DNA from: CAVRRZ01 sp963723745
GTDB taxonomy: Bacteria; Actinomycetota; Actinomycetes; Mycobacteriales; Geodermatophilaceae
Reading direction: 5' to 3'
Assembly: GCA_963723745.1 (NCBI GenBank)
Contig: CAVRRZ010000002.1
Coordinates: 124,001 to 188,000, forward strand
Length of the DNA stretch: 64,000 nucleotides
In this document: positions 45,501 to 52,240 of the stretch, in pieces
How positions within the stretch are numbered: position 1 is the first letter of the stretch
Layout of the letters: the number at the start of each line of letters is the position of its first letter
Program-made: the position numbers and the translations under genes
The notes under the pieces: generated by a model
The model's database searches: none
Told to the model about the DNA's origin: nothing
The model's input: the letters and a program-made list of their open reading frames with translations, nothing else

Positions 45501-46652
45501 TCAGTCCGGGACCACGGCCAGTCCGGCGTCCGCCGCGCCCCGCGACAGCAGCACGTCGGTGACCCGCTGCGTGGTCGCCGGGTCGGCCGGCACGAGGCGG
45601 ACGGCGTCGGCGCCGAACTCGATGGCCACGGGGACCGCCTCGGCGGCCGAGACGGCGAACGCCCCGTCGGGGCCGCGGGTGAAGGTGAACCGGGCGATCA
45701 CCGAGTCCTCGGTCGCGTACCCGCGGGTGGCGTGCTCGGCGAGGTGGTTGCCCAACCCGTACGCCACCCACTCGCCGTCGATCGCCTCGAAGGGCTGGAC
45801 GACGTGCGCGTGGTGCCCGAGGACGAGGTCGACGTCCGGTGAGGCCAGCAGCGTTCGCGCGGCGCTCACCTGCGCGTCGGTCGGCTGGTGCTGGTACTCG
45901 GTGCAGCAGTGCAGGCTGGCGACGACGACCTCGGCGCCGGCCTCCCGCGCGCGAGCCGCCGCCTCGAGCATGCCGGTCACGTCCGGGACCGGCTCGAGGT
46001 CGACCGACCACTCGCGGCCGGCCGGCAGCGGCACCCCGTTGGTGCTGAAGGTGGCGGCGACGTGCCCGACGCGCACCCCGCCGGCCTCCACGATGGTCGG
46101 TTCGGTGGTCTCCGCCTGGGTGCGATAGGTGCCGGTGGCCGCGATGCCCGCCGCCTCGAGCGTGTCGAGGGTGCGCACGAGCCCGTCGAAGCCGTCGTCC
46201 AGGGAGTGGTTGGAGGCGGTCGAGCAGACGTCGTACCCGGCTCCGGCGAGGGCGTCGACGATCTCGGGCTGCACCACGAAGCTCGGGTAGCCGCGGTAGG
46301 GCCCGCCCGGCGGCGCGACGGGCGTCTCGAGGTGGCAGACGGCCAGGTCGGCGTCCTGGAGCACGGGCGCGACGCCGGCGAAGACCTCGGTGAAGTCGTA
46401 GCCGCCGTCCCCGGTCGCCGCGCCACCGGTCAGCACCCGGTCCTGGTGCACCAGCACGTCGCCGGTGGCGACGAGGGTGAACTCGTCCGGCGGCTCGGGG
46501 GTGGGGGGCGCGCTGCTCGTGCTCGGCGTGGGCGACGACGGATCGGTGGCGGTCGCCGACGTCCCCGGGTCGCTGTCGCAGGCCGCGACGAGGGCTGCGA
46601 CCGCCGCGACCGCCGCGACGGCCGCGACCGGCACCAGCCACCGTCTGCCCAT
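45501..46652 (-). CDS. CapA-family metallophosphatase-like lipoprotein
   Basis: A 383-residue exported protein. The N-terminus has a basic start, a hydrophobic VPVAAVAAVAAVAALVAAC and a lipobox (LVAAC), so it is likely a lipoprotein; an acidic Ser/Thr/Pro linker follows. The PGA_cap/CapA domain has LVATGDVLVHQDRVL, VCHLETPVAP, STASNHSLDDGFDGL, VASLHCCTEYQ and DLVLGHHAHVVQPFE, the metal-binding positions of calcineurin-like CapA proteins. CapA acts in poly-gamma-glutamate capsule formation in Bacillus, but no capBC genes are nearby, so the role here is unknown. thrS follows 93 bases downstream. Confidence 0.88.
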   Translation of the reverse strand: MGRRWLVPVAAVAAVAAVAALVAACDSDPGTSATATDPSSPTPSTSSAPPTPEPPDEFTLVATGDVLVHQDRVLTGGAATGDGGYDFTEVFAGVAPVLQDADLAVCHLETPVAPPGGPYRGYPSFVVQPEIVDALAGAGYDVCSTASNHSLDDGFDGLVRTLDTLEAAGIAATGTYRTQAETTEPTIVEAGGVRVGHVAATFSTNGVPLPAGREWSVDLEPVPDVTGMLEAAARAREAGAEVVVASLHCCTEYQHQPTDAQVSAARTLLASPDVDLVLGHHAHVVQPFEAIDGEWVAYGLGNHLAEHATRGYATEDSVIARFTFTRGPDGAFAVSAAEAVPVAIEFGADAVRLVPADPATTQRVTDVLLSRGAADAGLAVVPD

Positions 46653-46661
46653 GGCTGCAGG

Positions 46662-47210
46662 TTAGGTCGAGGGACGGACGGAATCGCCGATCTCGATCCG
46701 GCCCGGCACGCGCACCTCCGCGTAGACGCCCAGGCAGTGCTTCGGCGTCCGGGTGACCGTGAGCACGGCCGAACCGACCACGAGGGTCCGGCCGACCCAG
46801 CGCCGCTCGTCGTCCTCGGTGTCGAGCAGCAGGTTGGCGCGGGGGTCGTCCGGGGAGCAGCCCTCGGGCACGTCGCCGCGCGAGGCGCGCTCGACGGCGC
46901 CCCGGCTGACCAGGTGCACCGGCGCGACGCCGGCGTCGTCGGCAGGGGCCAGCCGGTACCCCTCCCCCAGGGCCGCGCGGACGGCGGCGGCGTCAGCGTC
47001 CGGATCACCGGAGGCGGCCACCTCGGCCAGCCGCGGGGCGTGCCTGCCGCGGACGGCGGCGCCGTCGGGACCGACCACCTGCCAGATGCGGTCGCCGGCG
47101 ACTCCTCCGGACGCGATGTCGCAGCCCGCGACGGACCGGCCCGCGGCGGAGCGGACGGGGAAGACGGTGATCGCCACGACCGTTCCCAGCACCTCGTCCA
47201 CCCGCTCCAC
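46662..47210 (-). CDS. MOSC domain protein
   Basis: A 182-residue single-domain protein of the MOCO-sulfurase C-terminal fold, related to YiiM and mARC. The N-terminal part has VAITVFPVRSAAGRS and GGVAGDRIWQVVGPDG. The conserved cysteine is in RTPKHCLGVYAEV, and the segment CSPDDPRANLLLD is typical. GTG 47210 is the start. MOSC proteins bind molybdenum cofactor or sulfur carriers; the specific partner is unknown. It lies 9 bases upstream of the CapA start and 5 bases after the HNH gene, so the three may be cotranscribed. Confidence 0.87.
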   Translation of the reverse strand: MERVDEVLGTVVAITVFPVRSAAGRSVAGCDIASGGVAGDRIWQVVGPDGAAVRGRHAPRLAEVAASGDPDADAAAVRAALGEGYRLAPADDAGVAPVHLVSRGAVERASRGDVPEGCSPDDPRANLLLDTEDDERRWVGRTLVVGSAVLTVTRTPKHCLGVYAEVRVPGRIEIGDSVRPST

Positions 47211-47215
47211 GCTAG

Positions 47216-47599
47216 TCAGGCCGCCGAGGCCCGCCGCAGCCTGCGCAGCTGACCGTCGAGGTAGGGCCGGGCGCGCCGCCGGCCACCGCGCGCGCGGATG
47301 GCCTCCTCGAGCGCGGCGAGGCTGCGGGCCAGCCGGTCACCGTCGGGCCGCCAGCCTCGCCGCCGGCACTCCGCAAGCCACTCGACCGGACCGCGGTGAC
47401 CGCGGTCGGCGTTGCACCGCCGACAGGCGGCCACCTCGTTCTCCAGCCACGACGGGCCGCCCTTGACCCGCGGGACGACGTGCTCGGTGGTGGGCGCGAT
47501 CAGGGGGCCGAACGTGCGGCCGCACCAGATGCACGTGCGGCCGTCGCGGTCGAGGACGGCGGCCAGCCGCTCGGCGCGGTCGGGGTCCCGGGACGACAT
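47216..47599 (-). CDS. HNH endonuclease
   Basis: A 127-residue small nuclease. ATG 47599. The zinc knuckle pair CIWCGRTF and CRRCNADRG brackets the HNH core TTEHVVPRVKGGPSWLENEV, so the HNH pattern is complete. The C-terminal half is a basic helix-rich tail (RLARSLAALEEAIRARGGRR). Solitary HNH proteins of this kind are common in actinobacteria and their targets are unknown. It sits 5 bases from the MOSC gene. No methylase or other restriction gene is near. Confidence 0.88.
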   Translation of the reverse strand: MSSRDPDRAERLAAVLDRDGRTCIWCGRTFGPLIAPTTEHVVPRVKGGPSWLENEVAACRRCNADRGHRGPVEWLAECRRRGWRPDGDRLARSLAALEEAIRARGGRRRARPYLDGQLRRLRRASAA

Positions 47600-47720
47600 C
47601 GCCGTCCATGGTCCCCGACCGCGACGGCTGCCGCGCGCGTCAAGCGATGGTGAGGACGGCAGATGAGGGTGACGGATGGGGCCGGCCCCATGTTGAACCC
47701 CTGGCCGGCTCGCCGCGATG

Positions 47721-47764
47721 CGGATACCTGCGGTTGTCCGCGCATGGCTAACGGCAGATATCCG
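47721..47764. other. Imperfect hairpin upstream of the HNH gene
   Basis: Arms cggatacctgcggtt (47721-47735) and aacggcagatatccg (47750-47764) pair at 13 of 15 positions with a 14-base loop. It lies in the 238-base spacer between the DUF6174-type gene and the HNH gene, both on the minus strand, and may terminate the former. Nothing else was recognised in this spacer. Confidence 0.5.
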
Positions 47765-47837
47765 TATGAGGGCGCACATCCTCTGGGCGAGTCCGCACGG
47801 GCAGTCGGCCCGATGCGATCACCCTCAGCAGCCGAAC

Positions 47838-48296
47838 TCAGCCGGTGGCGAACGCGGTGATCGTGTAGCAGGACTCGTCGTCGATGGCCATCTCCAGGTG
47901 GTCGACCCGCACCTCGGTCGGGTGTCCGTCGGCCGGATCGGTCTCGAGCACGACCTCGCCGGCCTCCGGGTCGCCCTCGGTCTGCCGCACCTCGTCGAGC
48001 ATCTCGCCGAGCGTGGGGATCGACGGCAGCTGCTCCACCGGTACCGCGGTCCACCTGCCGGTGTGGTCGCGGCGCGACGCCTCGACGACCGCACCGCCGC
48101 GCACCACGACGTCGTACTCGCCGAGGAAGTTGCGTTCGCCGCACTCCGAGAGCACCGAGAACGAGTAGTCGGCCGGCTCCTCCCACGACGCGGCAGCGGC
48201 CGACGTGGGGGCGGGCGTCGCGGTGCCGCCGGCCGACGCGCACGCGGCCAGGCAGCCGGCGAGCGCCGCCAGCGCGACGGCACGTCTGCTGGTCAT
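47838..48296 (-). CDS. DUF6174-type lipoprotein
   Basis: A 152-residue exported protein. The signal is short: MTSRRAVALAALAGCLAAC with lipobox LAAC, then a Ser/Thr/Pro/Ala spacer. The domain has YSFSVLSECGERNFLGEYDV and VVRGGAVVEASRRD, resembling DUF6174 (two-Cys, immunity-like beta domain) as I recall it; a second Cys is in DDESCYTITAF. Function unknown. It is alone, with a 238-base spacer downstream, and is divergent from the reductase-like gene on the plus strand. Confidence 0.75.
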   Translation of the reverse strand: MTSRRAVALAALAGCLAACASAGGTATPAPTSAAAASWEEPADYSFSVLSECGERNFLGEYDVVVRGGAVVEASRRDHTGRWTAVPVEQLPSIPTLGEMLDEVRQTEGDPEAGEVVLETDPADGHPTEVRVDHLEMAIDDESCYTITAFATG

Positions 48297-48446
48297 GGGC
48301 CCGTCCCCGTTGTCGGCCTGTCCGGTCGTGTCGGCAACGCTGTCCGGAACCGACCGGTTCCCGCCCGGCCGGCCGATCGATGAGTTCCGGGGCCTCTGCA
48401 GGTCTCAGCCGACAGGACGACGACGCGCACGAGCCAGAGGAGACGC

Positions 48447-49004
48447 ATGGCCAAGCTGATCTACTCGATGATCACCTCGCTCGACGGATACGCCGAGGCG
48501 GCCGAGGGCGACCTCGGCACCGGGGCCGAGGACCCGGAGGTGCACACCTTCATCGGCGACGTCTTCCGCTCGGTCGGCACGTACCTCTACGGCCGACGCA
48601 TGTACGAGACGATGGTCTTCTGGGAGACCGCGCACACCGAGCCGGACGCACCGCCGCACATCGTGCAGTACGCACGCGACTGGCAGGCGGCCGAGAAGAT
48701 CGTCTACTCCACGACGCTGGAGTCGGTGTCGAGCGCGAGGACCAGGATCGAGCGGACCTTCGACCCGGACGCGATCGGCAGGCTCAAGGCGGAGTCGGAT
48801 GCCGACCTGACCGTCGACGGCCCGAACCTGGCGGCCCAGGCGATCGCGGCCGGCCTGGTGGACGAGTACCACCTGTTCATCACCACCAGCGTGGTCGGCG
48901 GCGGCAAGCGGTTCTTCCCGGACGGCGTGCGCCTCGATCTCGACCTGCTCGAGCAGCGCGCCTTCGGCAGCGGACTGATCTACGCGCGCTACCGGACCCG
49001 CTGA
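48447..49004 (+). CDS. Dihydrofolate reductase-family (RibD C-terminal-like) protein
   Basis: A 185-residue NADPH-binding fold. ATG 48447 is preceded by GAGGAGACGC. The N-terminus AKLIYSMITSLDGYAEAAEG and YGRRMYETMVFWE are typical of the small YwjB/RibD_C group, and GLVDEYHLFITTSVVGGGKR with FFPDGVRLDLD holds the cofactor site. It is not a true DHFR: the folate-site Asp/Glu context is absent. Substrate unknown. The frame is intact. A hairpin terminator follows the stop by 28 bases. Confidence 0.88.
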   Translation: MAKLIYSMITSLDGYAEAAEGDLGTGAEDPEVHTFIGDVFRSVGTYLYGRRMYETMVFWETAHTEPDAPPHIVQYARDWQAAEKIVYSTTLESVSSARTRIERTFDPDAIGRLKAESDADLTVDGPNLAAQAIAAGLVDEYHLFITTSVVGGGKRFFPDGVRLDLDLLEQRAFGSGLIYARYRTR

Positions 49005-49032
49005 GCGGCAGCGGTCGGCCCCTGACACGACG

Positions 49033-49072
49033 CCGGGCCAGGCTCCCCCATCTCTGGGTTCGCCTGGCCCGG
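49033..49072. terminator. Hairpin terminator between reductase-like gene and tRNA-Val
   Basis: An 11-bp perfect stem, ccgggccaggc / gcctggcccgg, with an 18-base loop. It lies between the convergent reductase-like gene and tRNA-Val(CAC) and could serve both. No long T-run is present. Confidence 0.7.
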
Positions 49073-49081
49073 TGCCTGCGG

Positions 49082-49153
49082 TGGGCGATACTGGGTTCGA
49101 ACCAGTGACCTCTTCGGTGTGAACGAAGCGCGCTACCACTGCGCCAATCGCCC
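49082..49153 (-). tRNA. tRNA-Val (anticodon CAC)
   Basis: Minus-strand cloverleaf: acceptor GGGCGAT/ATCGCCC, D arm TTGGCGCAGTGGTAGCGC, anticodon stem CTTCG/CGAAG with loop TTCACAC (anticodon CAC), and T arm CTGGTTCGAACCCAG. Discriminator A; no encoded CCA. It differs from the plus-strand tRNA-Val(GAC) at 52106 mainly in the anticodon arm. Confidence 0.95.
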
Positions 49154-49179
49154 GTGCGGCACCGAGTGTAGCGGGGGGC

Positions 49180-49653
49180 TCAGCGCCAGAGGGGCACCCA
49201 CCCCGGCACCCAGCCGGGCACGCCCGTCATGTGCAGCGTGACCACCAGCACCCCGTAGACGAAGGCCGCCGTCGCCGCGGCGAGGAGCAGCCGCACCCAG
49301 AGCGGCCGGGACGTGACCCAGTCGGTCCAGCGCTTGACGTGCCGCTTGGTGAAGTGGAGCAGGCGCTCGGCCCAGGTGAACTCGGTCGCGAGGACGAACA
49401 GGCCGGCGATGACCGTCAGCCAGCCGGGTCCGGGCAGCGGGATGGTGACAAGTCCGACGGCCACGATCAGCCCGCCGACGACGCCGACCCCGACCCGGTA
49501 GCTGTGGTTGACCGACCGCCGGGACGCCAGGCGCCGTCGCCAGTTGGTGTCGGCCACCCGCTCGCGCAGGCTGTGGATGTCGTCCTCGGCGTAGCGGGCC
49601 AGCCGCTCGTCGCGGGTCTCGCCCTCCGGTCGGCGCTCGGGAGCCGTCGCCAC
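49180..49653 (-). CDS. PGPGW/TIGR02611-type membrane protein
   Basis: A 157-residue protein with two or three helices. The signature IPLPGPGWLTVIAGLFVLAT after a first helix (VGVVGGLIVAVGLVTIPL) defines the actinobacterial PGPGW family. A basic segment KRHVKRWTDWV precedes the last helix WVRLLLAAATAAFVYGVLVV. The N-terminal 45 residues are charged and cytoplasmic. The start is uncertain; GTG 49653 avoids a large overlap with the anti-sigma gene, which ends at 49665. Function unknown. It ends 26 bases from tRNA-Val(CAC). Confidence 0.8.
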   Translation of the reverse strand: MATAPERRPEGETRDERLARYAEDDIHSLRERVADTNWRRRLASRRSVNHSYRVGVGVVGGLIVAVGLVTIPLPGPGWLTVIAGLFVLATEFTWAERLLHFTKRHVKRWTDWVTSRPLWVRLLLAAATAAFVYGVLVVTLHMTGVPGWVPGWVPLWR

Positions 49654-49664
49654 GTCCTGTTCGC

Positions 49665-50522
49665 TCAGCTCGTCACCTGCCCGCTCGCCAGGACCGCCGA
49701 CGGACTCGCCGGGGGCTGTCGACCGGGCTCGAGGCTGACGGCGTACTGCGCGAACGGTCCCACCCCGGTCGGCCCGGAGCCTACGGCCTGGACGTCGGTT
49801 CCGGAACGCTCCACGTCGAAGGCCCCCAGCGCCACCGGCCCCTCGTCCCCCACACCCCACAGGACGTAGATCTGGTCGCTGTCGTCGTTGACCGCGAGGC
49901 CCTGGCTCACCACCTGCAGCTCCCCGTCGTGGGTGACCAGGGTGGCCATCGGCTCCCCGTCCTCGTCGGTCATGCGCGTCATCACCTGCGCGCCGGGCTG
50001 CAGCACCTCCTCGAGGACCGCGCTCTGCTCCGCTGCGGCGCGCAGCGCCTCGTCCCGCGCGGAGGTGAGGACGACGTTCCAGATCCCCAGTCCGACGACG
50101 GCCGCGACGCCGGCGGCGGCGAGCGCGACGGCCGCCACCCGTCCGCGGCTCGGCGACCGGCCGGGCCGGGTGCCGGCCCCGACGGGACGGGCACCCGAGG
50201 CGGTCCGCGCGGGGGCCCGATCGGCGGGAGGCACGGGGCCGTCCACCGTCGGAGCTGCCGTCGCACGCTGGATCTGCTCGGTCCCCTCGACGGCCGCCCG
50301 GAGCCGCCCGCGCAGGCCCTCGGAGGGCTCGACGACCGGCAGGTCGGTGGCCATCGCGGCCATCACCTCGTGCGTCTCGGCGACCGTGCGCGCGCAGCGC
50401 GAGCAGTCGGGCAGGTGGGTGACGAACGCCGCCTCCTCCTCCGGTTCGAGGGAGTGCAGCGCGTACCCGACGGCGAGGGCGTCGAACGACTCGTGCTCAG
50501 CGGGGCGCGGGTTGCCACTCAC
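49665..50522 (-). CDS. RskA-like anti-sigma factor
   Basis: A 285-residue membrane protein controlling the adjacent sigma factor. The N-terminal zinc anti-sigma motif is HLPDCSRCARTVAE (HxxxCxxC), preceded by a helical ALAVGYALHSLEPEEEAAF. A Pro/Arg-rich linker leads to one membrane helix (VAAVALAAAGVAAVVGLGIW) and the extracytoplasmic RskA domain (LYVLWGVGD-like QIYVLWGVGDEGPVALGAF). GTG 50522 overlaps the sigma stop (GTGA), so they are coupled. By analogy with mycobacterial SigK/RskA, regulated proteolysis would release the sigma factor. Confidence 0.92.
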   Translation of the reverse strand: MSGNPRPAEHESFDALAVGYALHSLEPEEEAAFVTHLPDCSRCARTVAETHEVMAAMATDLPVVEPSEGLRGRLRAAVEGTEQIQRATAAPTVDGPVPPADRAPARTASGARPVGAGTRPGRSPSRGRVAAVALAAAGVAAVVGLGIWNVVLTSARDEALRAAAEQSAVLEEVLQPGAQVMTRMTDEDGEPMATLVTHDGELQVVSQGLAVNDDSDQIYVLWGVGDEGPVALGAFDVERSGTDVQAVGSGPTGVGPFAQYAVSLEPGRQPPASPSAVLASGQVTS

Positions 50523-51151
50523 GGTGCAGCCCCTTCCCCACCCGACGTGCCCCCGGCACCCGGCCCGCCGACCAGCCCCTGCCGCAGCCGGCGCATCCCG
50601 GCGAGCATGCGGGTCTTCACCGTGCCCAGCGGCGCACCGGTCAGCGCTGCCACCTCCCGCTGTGTGTAGCCGCCGTAGTAGGCCAGCGTCAACGCCTCGC
50701 GCTGGGCGTCGGGCAGCTCGCCCAGCGCGCTGCGAACCTGCGCGGCGACCACCCGGGACTCGGCTTCCTCGGCCACGTCCCGGGTCGCCGTCGGCGCCTG
50801 CAGGACGAGGTCGTCCCCGGCGATCGTCTGCCGCCGCCGCTGCGACTCCTCGCGCCGGACGGCGTCGACCGCCTTGTGGTGCACCATCGCCATGAGCCAC
50901 GACGAGAAGCTGCCCCGCTCCCCGTCGAATGCGGAGGGGTCACGCCAGACGCTGAGGAACACGTCCTGCAGCACGTCCTCGGCCAGCGTGTCGTCGCCGA
51001 GGATGCGGCGGGCCAGGGAGAACGCGGGCCGACGGAAGCGCTCGTAGAGATCGTCGACGGCGTCGCGCTCACCGGCTGCGATTCGGCGGAGCAGGTCGGC
51101 GTCTCGGGCGCCGTGCTCCGGTGGCCTGGCCGGTCGGGTCACGGCGCCCAT
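50519..51151 (-). CDS. ECF sigma factor, SigK-like
   Basis: A 210-residue ECF sigma factor. Region 2 has AVDDLYERFRRPAFSLARRI and DDTLAEDVLQDVFLSVWRD; region 4 has REALTLAYYGGYTQREVAAL and GAPLGTVKTRMLAGMRRLR. It resembles the SigK/ECF19 group, which fits the RskA-type partner. ATG 51151 is used; GTG 51142 is equally possible and neither has a clear ribosome-binding site, so translation may be leaderless. The C-terminal tail is Gly-rich. It is divergent from the SsgA-like gene, with 163 bases between. Confidence 0.9.
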   Translation of the reverse strand: MGAVTRPARPPEHGARDADLLRRIAAGERDAVDDLYERFRRPAFSLARRILGDDTLAEDVLQDVFLSVWRDPSAFDGERGSFSSWLMAMVHHKAVDAVRREESQRRRQTIAGDDLVLQAPTATRDVAEEAESRVVAAQVRSALGELPDAQREALTLAYYGGYTQREVAALTGAPLGTVKTRMLAGMRRLRQGLVGGPGAGGTSGGEGAAP

Positions 51152-51314
51152 CGTCACACGGGGTGTTCGTCCGCGACAGCGCGTCCGGTTCGAGGGACCC
51201 CTCTTCATCGGCAGTGCCGACGGCGCGGATGGGGCGCACGGGGCCCGTGGGACTGATGAAGTGAACCGATGCCGAGAACGCGTCACCTTTCCGGCTCCCG
51301 TTCGTTGCCCTGGC

Positions 51315-51773
51315 ATGGCGAGCCGATGGACCTCCGGGCACTCTTCCCCCGTCACGCTGCACCTGGTCGGCCCGACCTCCTGGACAGAGGTGCCGGCGCT
51401 GCTCTGCTACGACGCCCGTGACCCCTTCGCGGTCCGGATCGCCTTCGGCGACCTGGTCGAGGGAGAGGTCGATCCCGACAGCGGGATCACCTGGCTGCTG
51501 AGCCGGGAGCTGCTGCAGGCCGGGCTGGACCGCCCCGCGGGCGAGGGCGACGTGCGACTCTGGCCGGCCCGCGGTTCCTCAGACGTGGTGCACCTGCACC
51601 TGCGGGCGCCGTCCGGCGAGGCGCTGTTCGAGCTCTCCCGCGCCACCGTCGCCGCCTTCCTGCGGCAGACCGAGGCCCTGGTCCCGCTGGGTAGCGAGAC
51701 CGCGCAGCTCGCCCTGGACGACGAGCTGTCGCTGCTCCTCTCCAACGGCGGACCCGACACCCCGGGTCGCTGA
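51315..51773 (+). CDS. SsgA-like sporulation/cell-division regulator
   Basis: A 152-residue protein of the actinomycete-specific SsgA-like (SALP) family, which steers septum placement and cell-wall remodelling. The pattern VTLHLVGPTSWTEVPALLCY then DARDPFAVRIAFGDL is the family's N-terminus, and VEGEVDPDSGITWLLSRELL and DVRLWPAR follow. SsgA proteins are limited to actinobacteria with complex life cycles or multi-septate growth, which fits Geodermatophilaceae. The start ATG 51315 is a choice among several; no strong ribosome-binding site is visible. It lies upstream of the tRNA cluster. Confidence 0.88.
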   Translation: MASRWTSGHSSPVTLHLVGPTSWTEVPALLCYDARDPFAVRIAFGDLVEGEVDPDSGITWLLSRELLQAGLDRPAGEGDVRLWPARGSSDVVHLHLRAPSGEALFELSRATVAAFLRQTEALVPLGSETAQLALDDELSLLLSNGGPDTPGR

Positions 51774-51828
51774 CCAGCACCGATGTCGAGCAACGGGGGC
51801 CCTGAGGATCCGTCGAGCACCCCCCTGG

Positions 51829-51857
51829 TTGGAGCCCTCTCCGACGTCGGTTAGAGT
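51829..51857 (+). promoter_or_regulatory. Promoter of the Gly-Cys-Val tRNA cluster
   Basis: TTGGAG (51829-51834) and TAGAGT (51852-51857) are 17 bases apart, close to the consensus -35/-10. The tRNA-Gly 5' end is 13 bases downstream of the -10. The segment stands out as AT-richer than its surroundings. Confidence 0.75.
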
Positions 51858-51869
51858 TCTGATCGCAAC

Positions 51870-51942
51870 GCGGACGTGGCTCAGTTGGTAGAGCATCACC
51901 TTGCCAAGGTGAGGGTCGCGGGTTCGAATCCCGTCGTCCGCT
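51870..51942 (+). tRNA. tRNA-Gly (anticodon GCC)
   Basis: Cloverleaf with acceptor GCGGACG/CGTCCGC, D arm GGCTCAGTTGGTAGAGC, anticodon stem TCACC/GGTGA with loop TTGCCAA (anticodon GCC), and T arm CGGGTTCGAATCCCG. Discriminator T; no encoded CCA. Confidence 0.96.
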
Positions 51943-51982
51943 CGGAACTCGGGCGCCGGTCGGCTGACCGGCGCCCGTGTGC

Positions 51983-52053
51983 GGTGGAGTGGCCGAGAGG
52001 CGAGGCAACGGCCTGCAAAGCCGTCTACACGGGTTCAAATCCCGTCTCCACCT
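51983..52053 (+). tRNA. tRNA-Cys (anticodon GCA)
   Basis: Acceptor GGTGGAG/CTCCACC, anticodon stem ACGGC/GCCGT with loop CTGCAAA (anticodon GCA), and T arm CGGGTTCAAATCCCG. Discriminator T, the identity base for cysteine. Second tRNA of the cluster, 40 bases after tRNA-Gly. Confidence 0.95.
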
Positions 52054-52105
52054 CGTTCCTCCTCCGGAGCGGGTGTGGAGAGGGGGCCGGCCGTCGGGCC
52101 GGAAG

Positions 52106-52177
52106 GGGCGATTGGCGCAGCGGTAGCGCGCTTCCCTGACACGGAAGAGGTCACTGGTTCGATCCCAGTATCGCCCA
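52106..52177 (+). tRNA. tRNA-Val (anticodon GAC)
   Basis: Acceptor GGGCGAT/ATCGCCC, D arm TTGGCGCAGCGGTAGCGC, anticodon stem CTTCC/GGAAG with loop CTGACAC (anticodon GAC), and T arm CTGGTTCGATCCCAG. Followed by an encoded CCA at 52178-52180. Nearly the inverted copy of tRNA-Val(CAC) at 49082-49153. Confidence 0.96.
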
Positions 52178-52182
52178 CCACC

Positions 52183-52215
52183 ACGAAGGCCCAGGTCATC
52201 GACCTGGGCCTTCGT
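52183..52215 (+). terminator. Intrinsic terminator of the tRNA cluster
   Basis: A 15-bp perfect stem acgaaggcccaggtc / gacctgggccttcgt with a 3-base loop, directly after the tRNA-Val CCA. Only a weak T-rich stretch (tcgtatct) follows. It separates the tRNA cluster from the AfsR-like gene starting at 52241. Confidence 0.85.
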
Positions 52216-52240
52216 CGTATCTCCGCCCTAGCATCGCGGG

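Noticed and set aside
47600..47837. A small coding gene in the 238-base spacer upstream of the HNH gene
   Set aside because: Short frames exist but have no ribosome-binding site or recognisable content; only an imperfect hairpin is visible.
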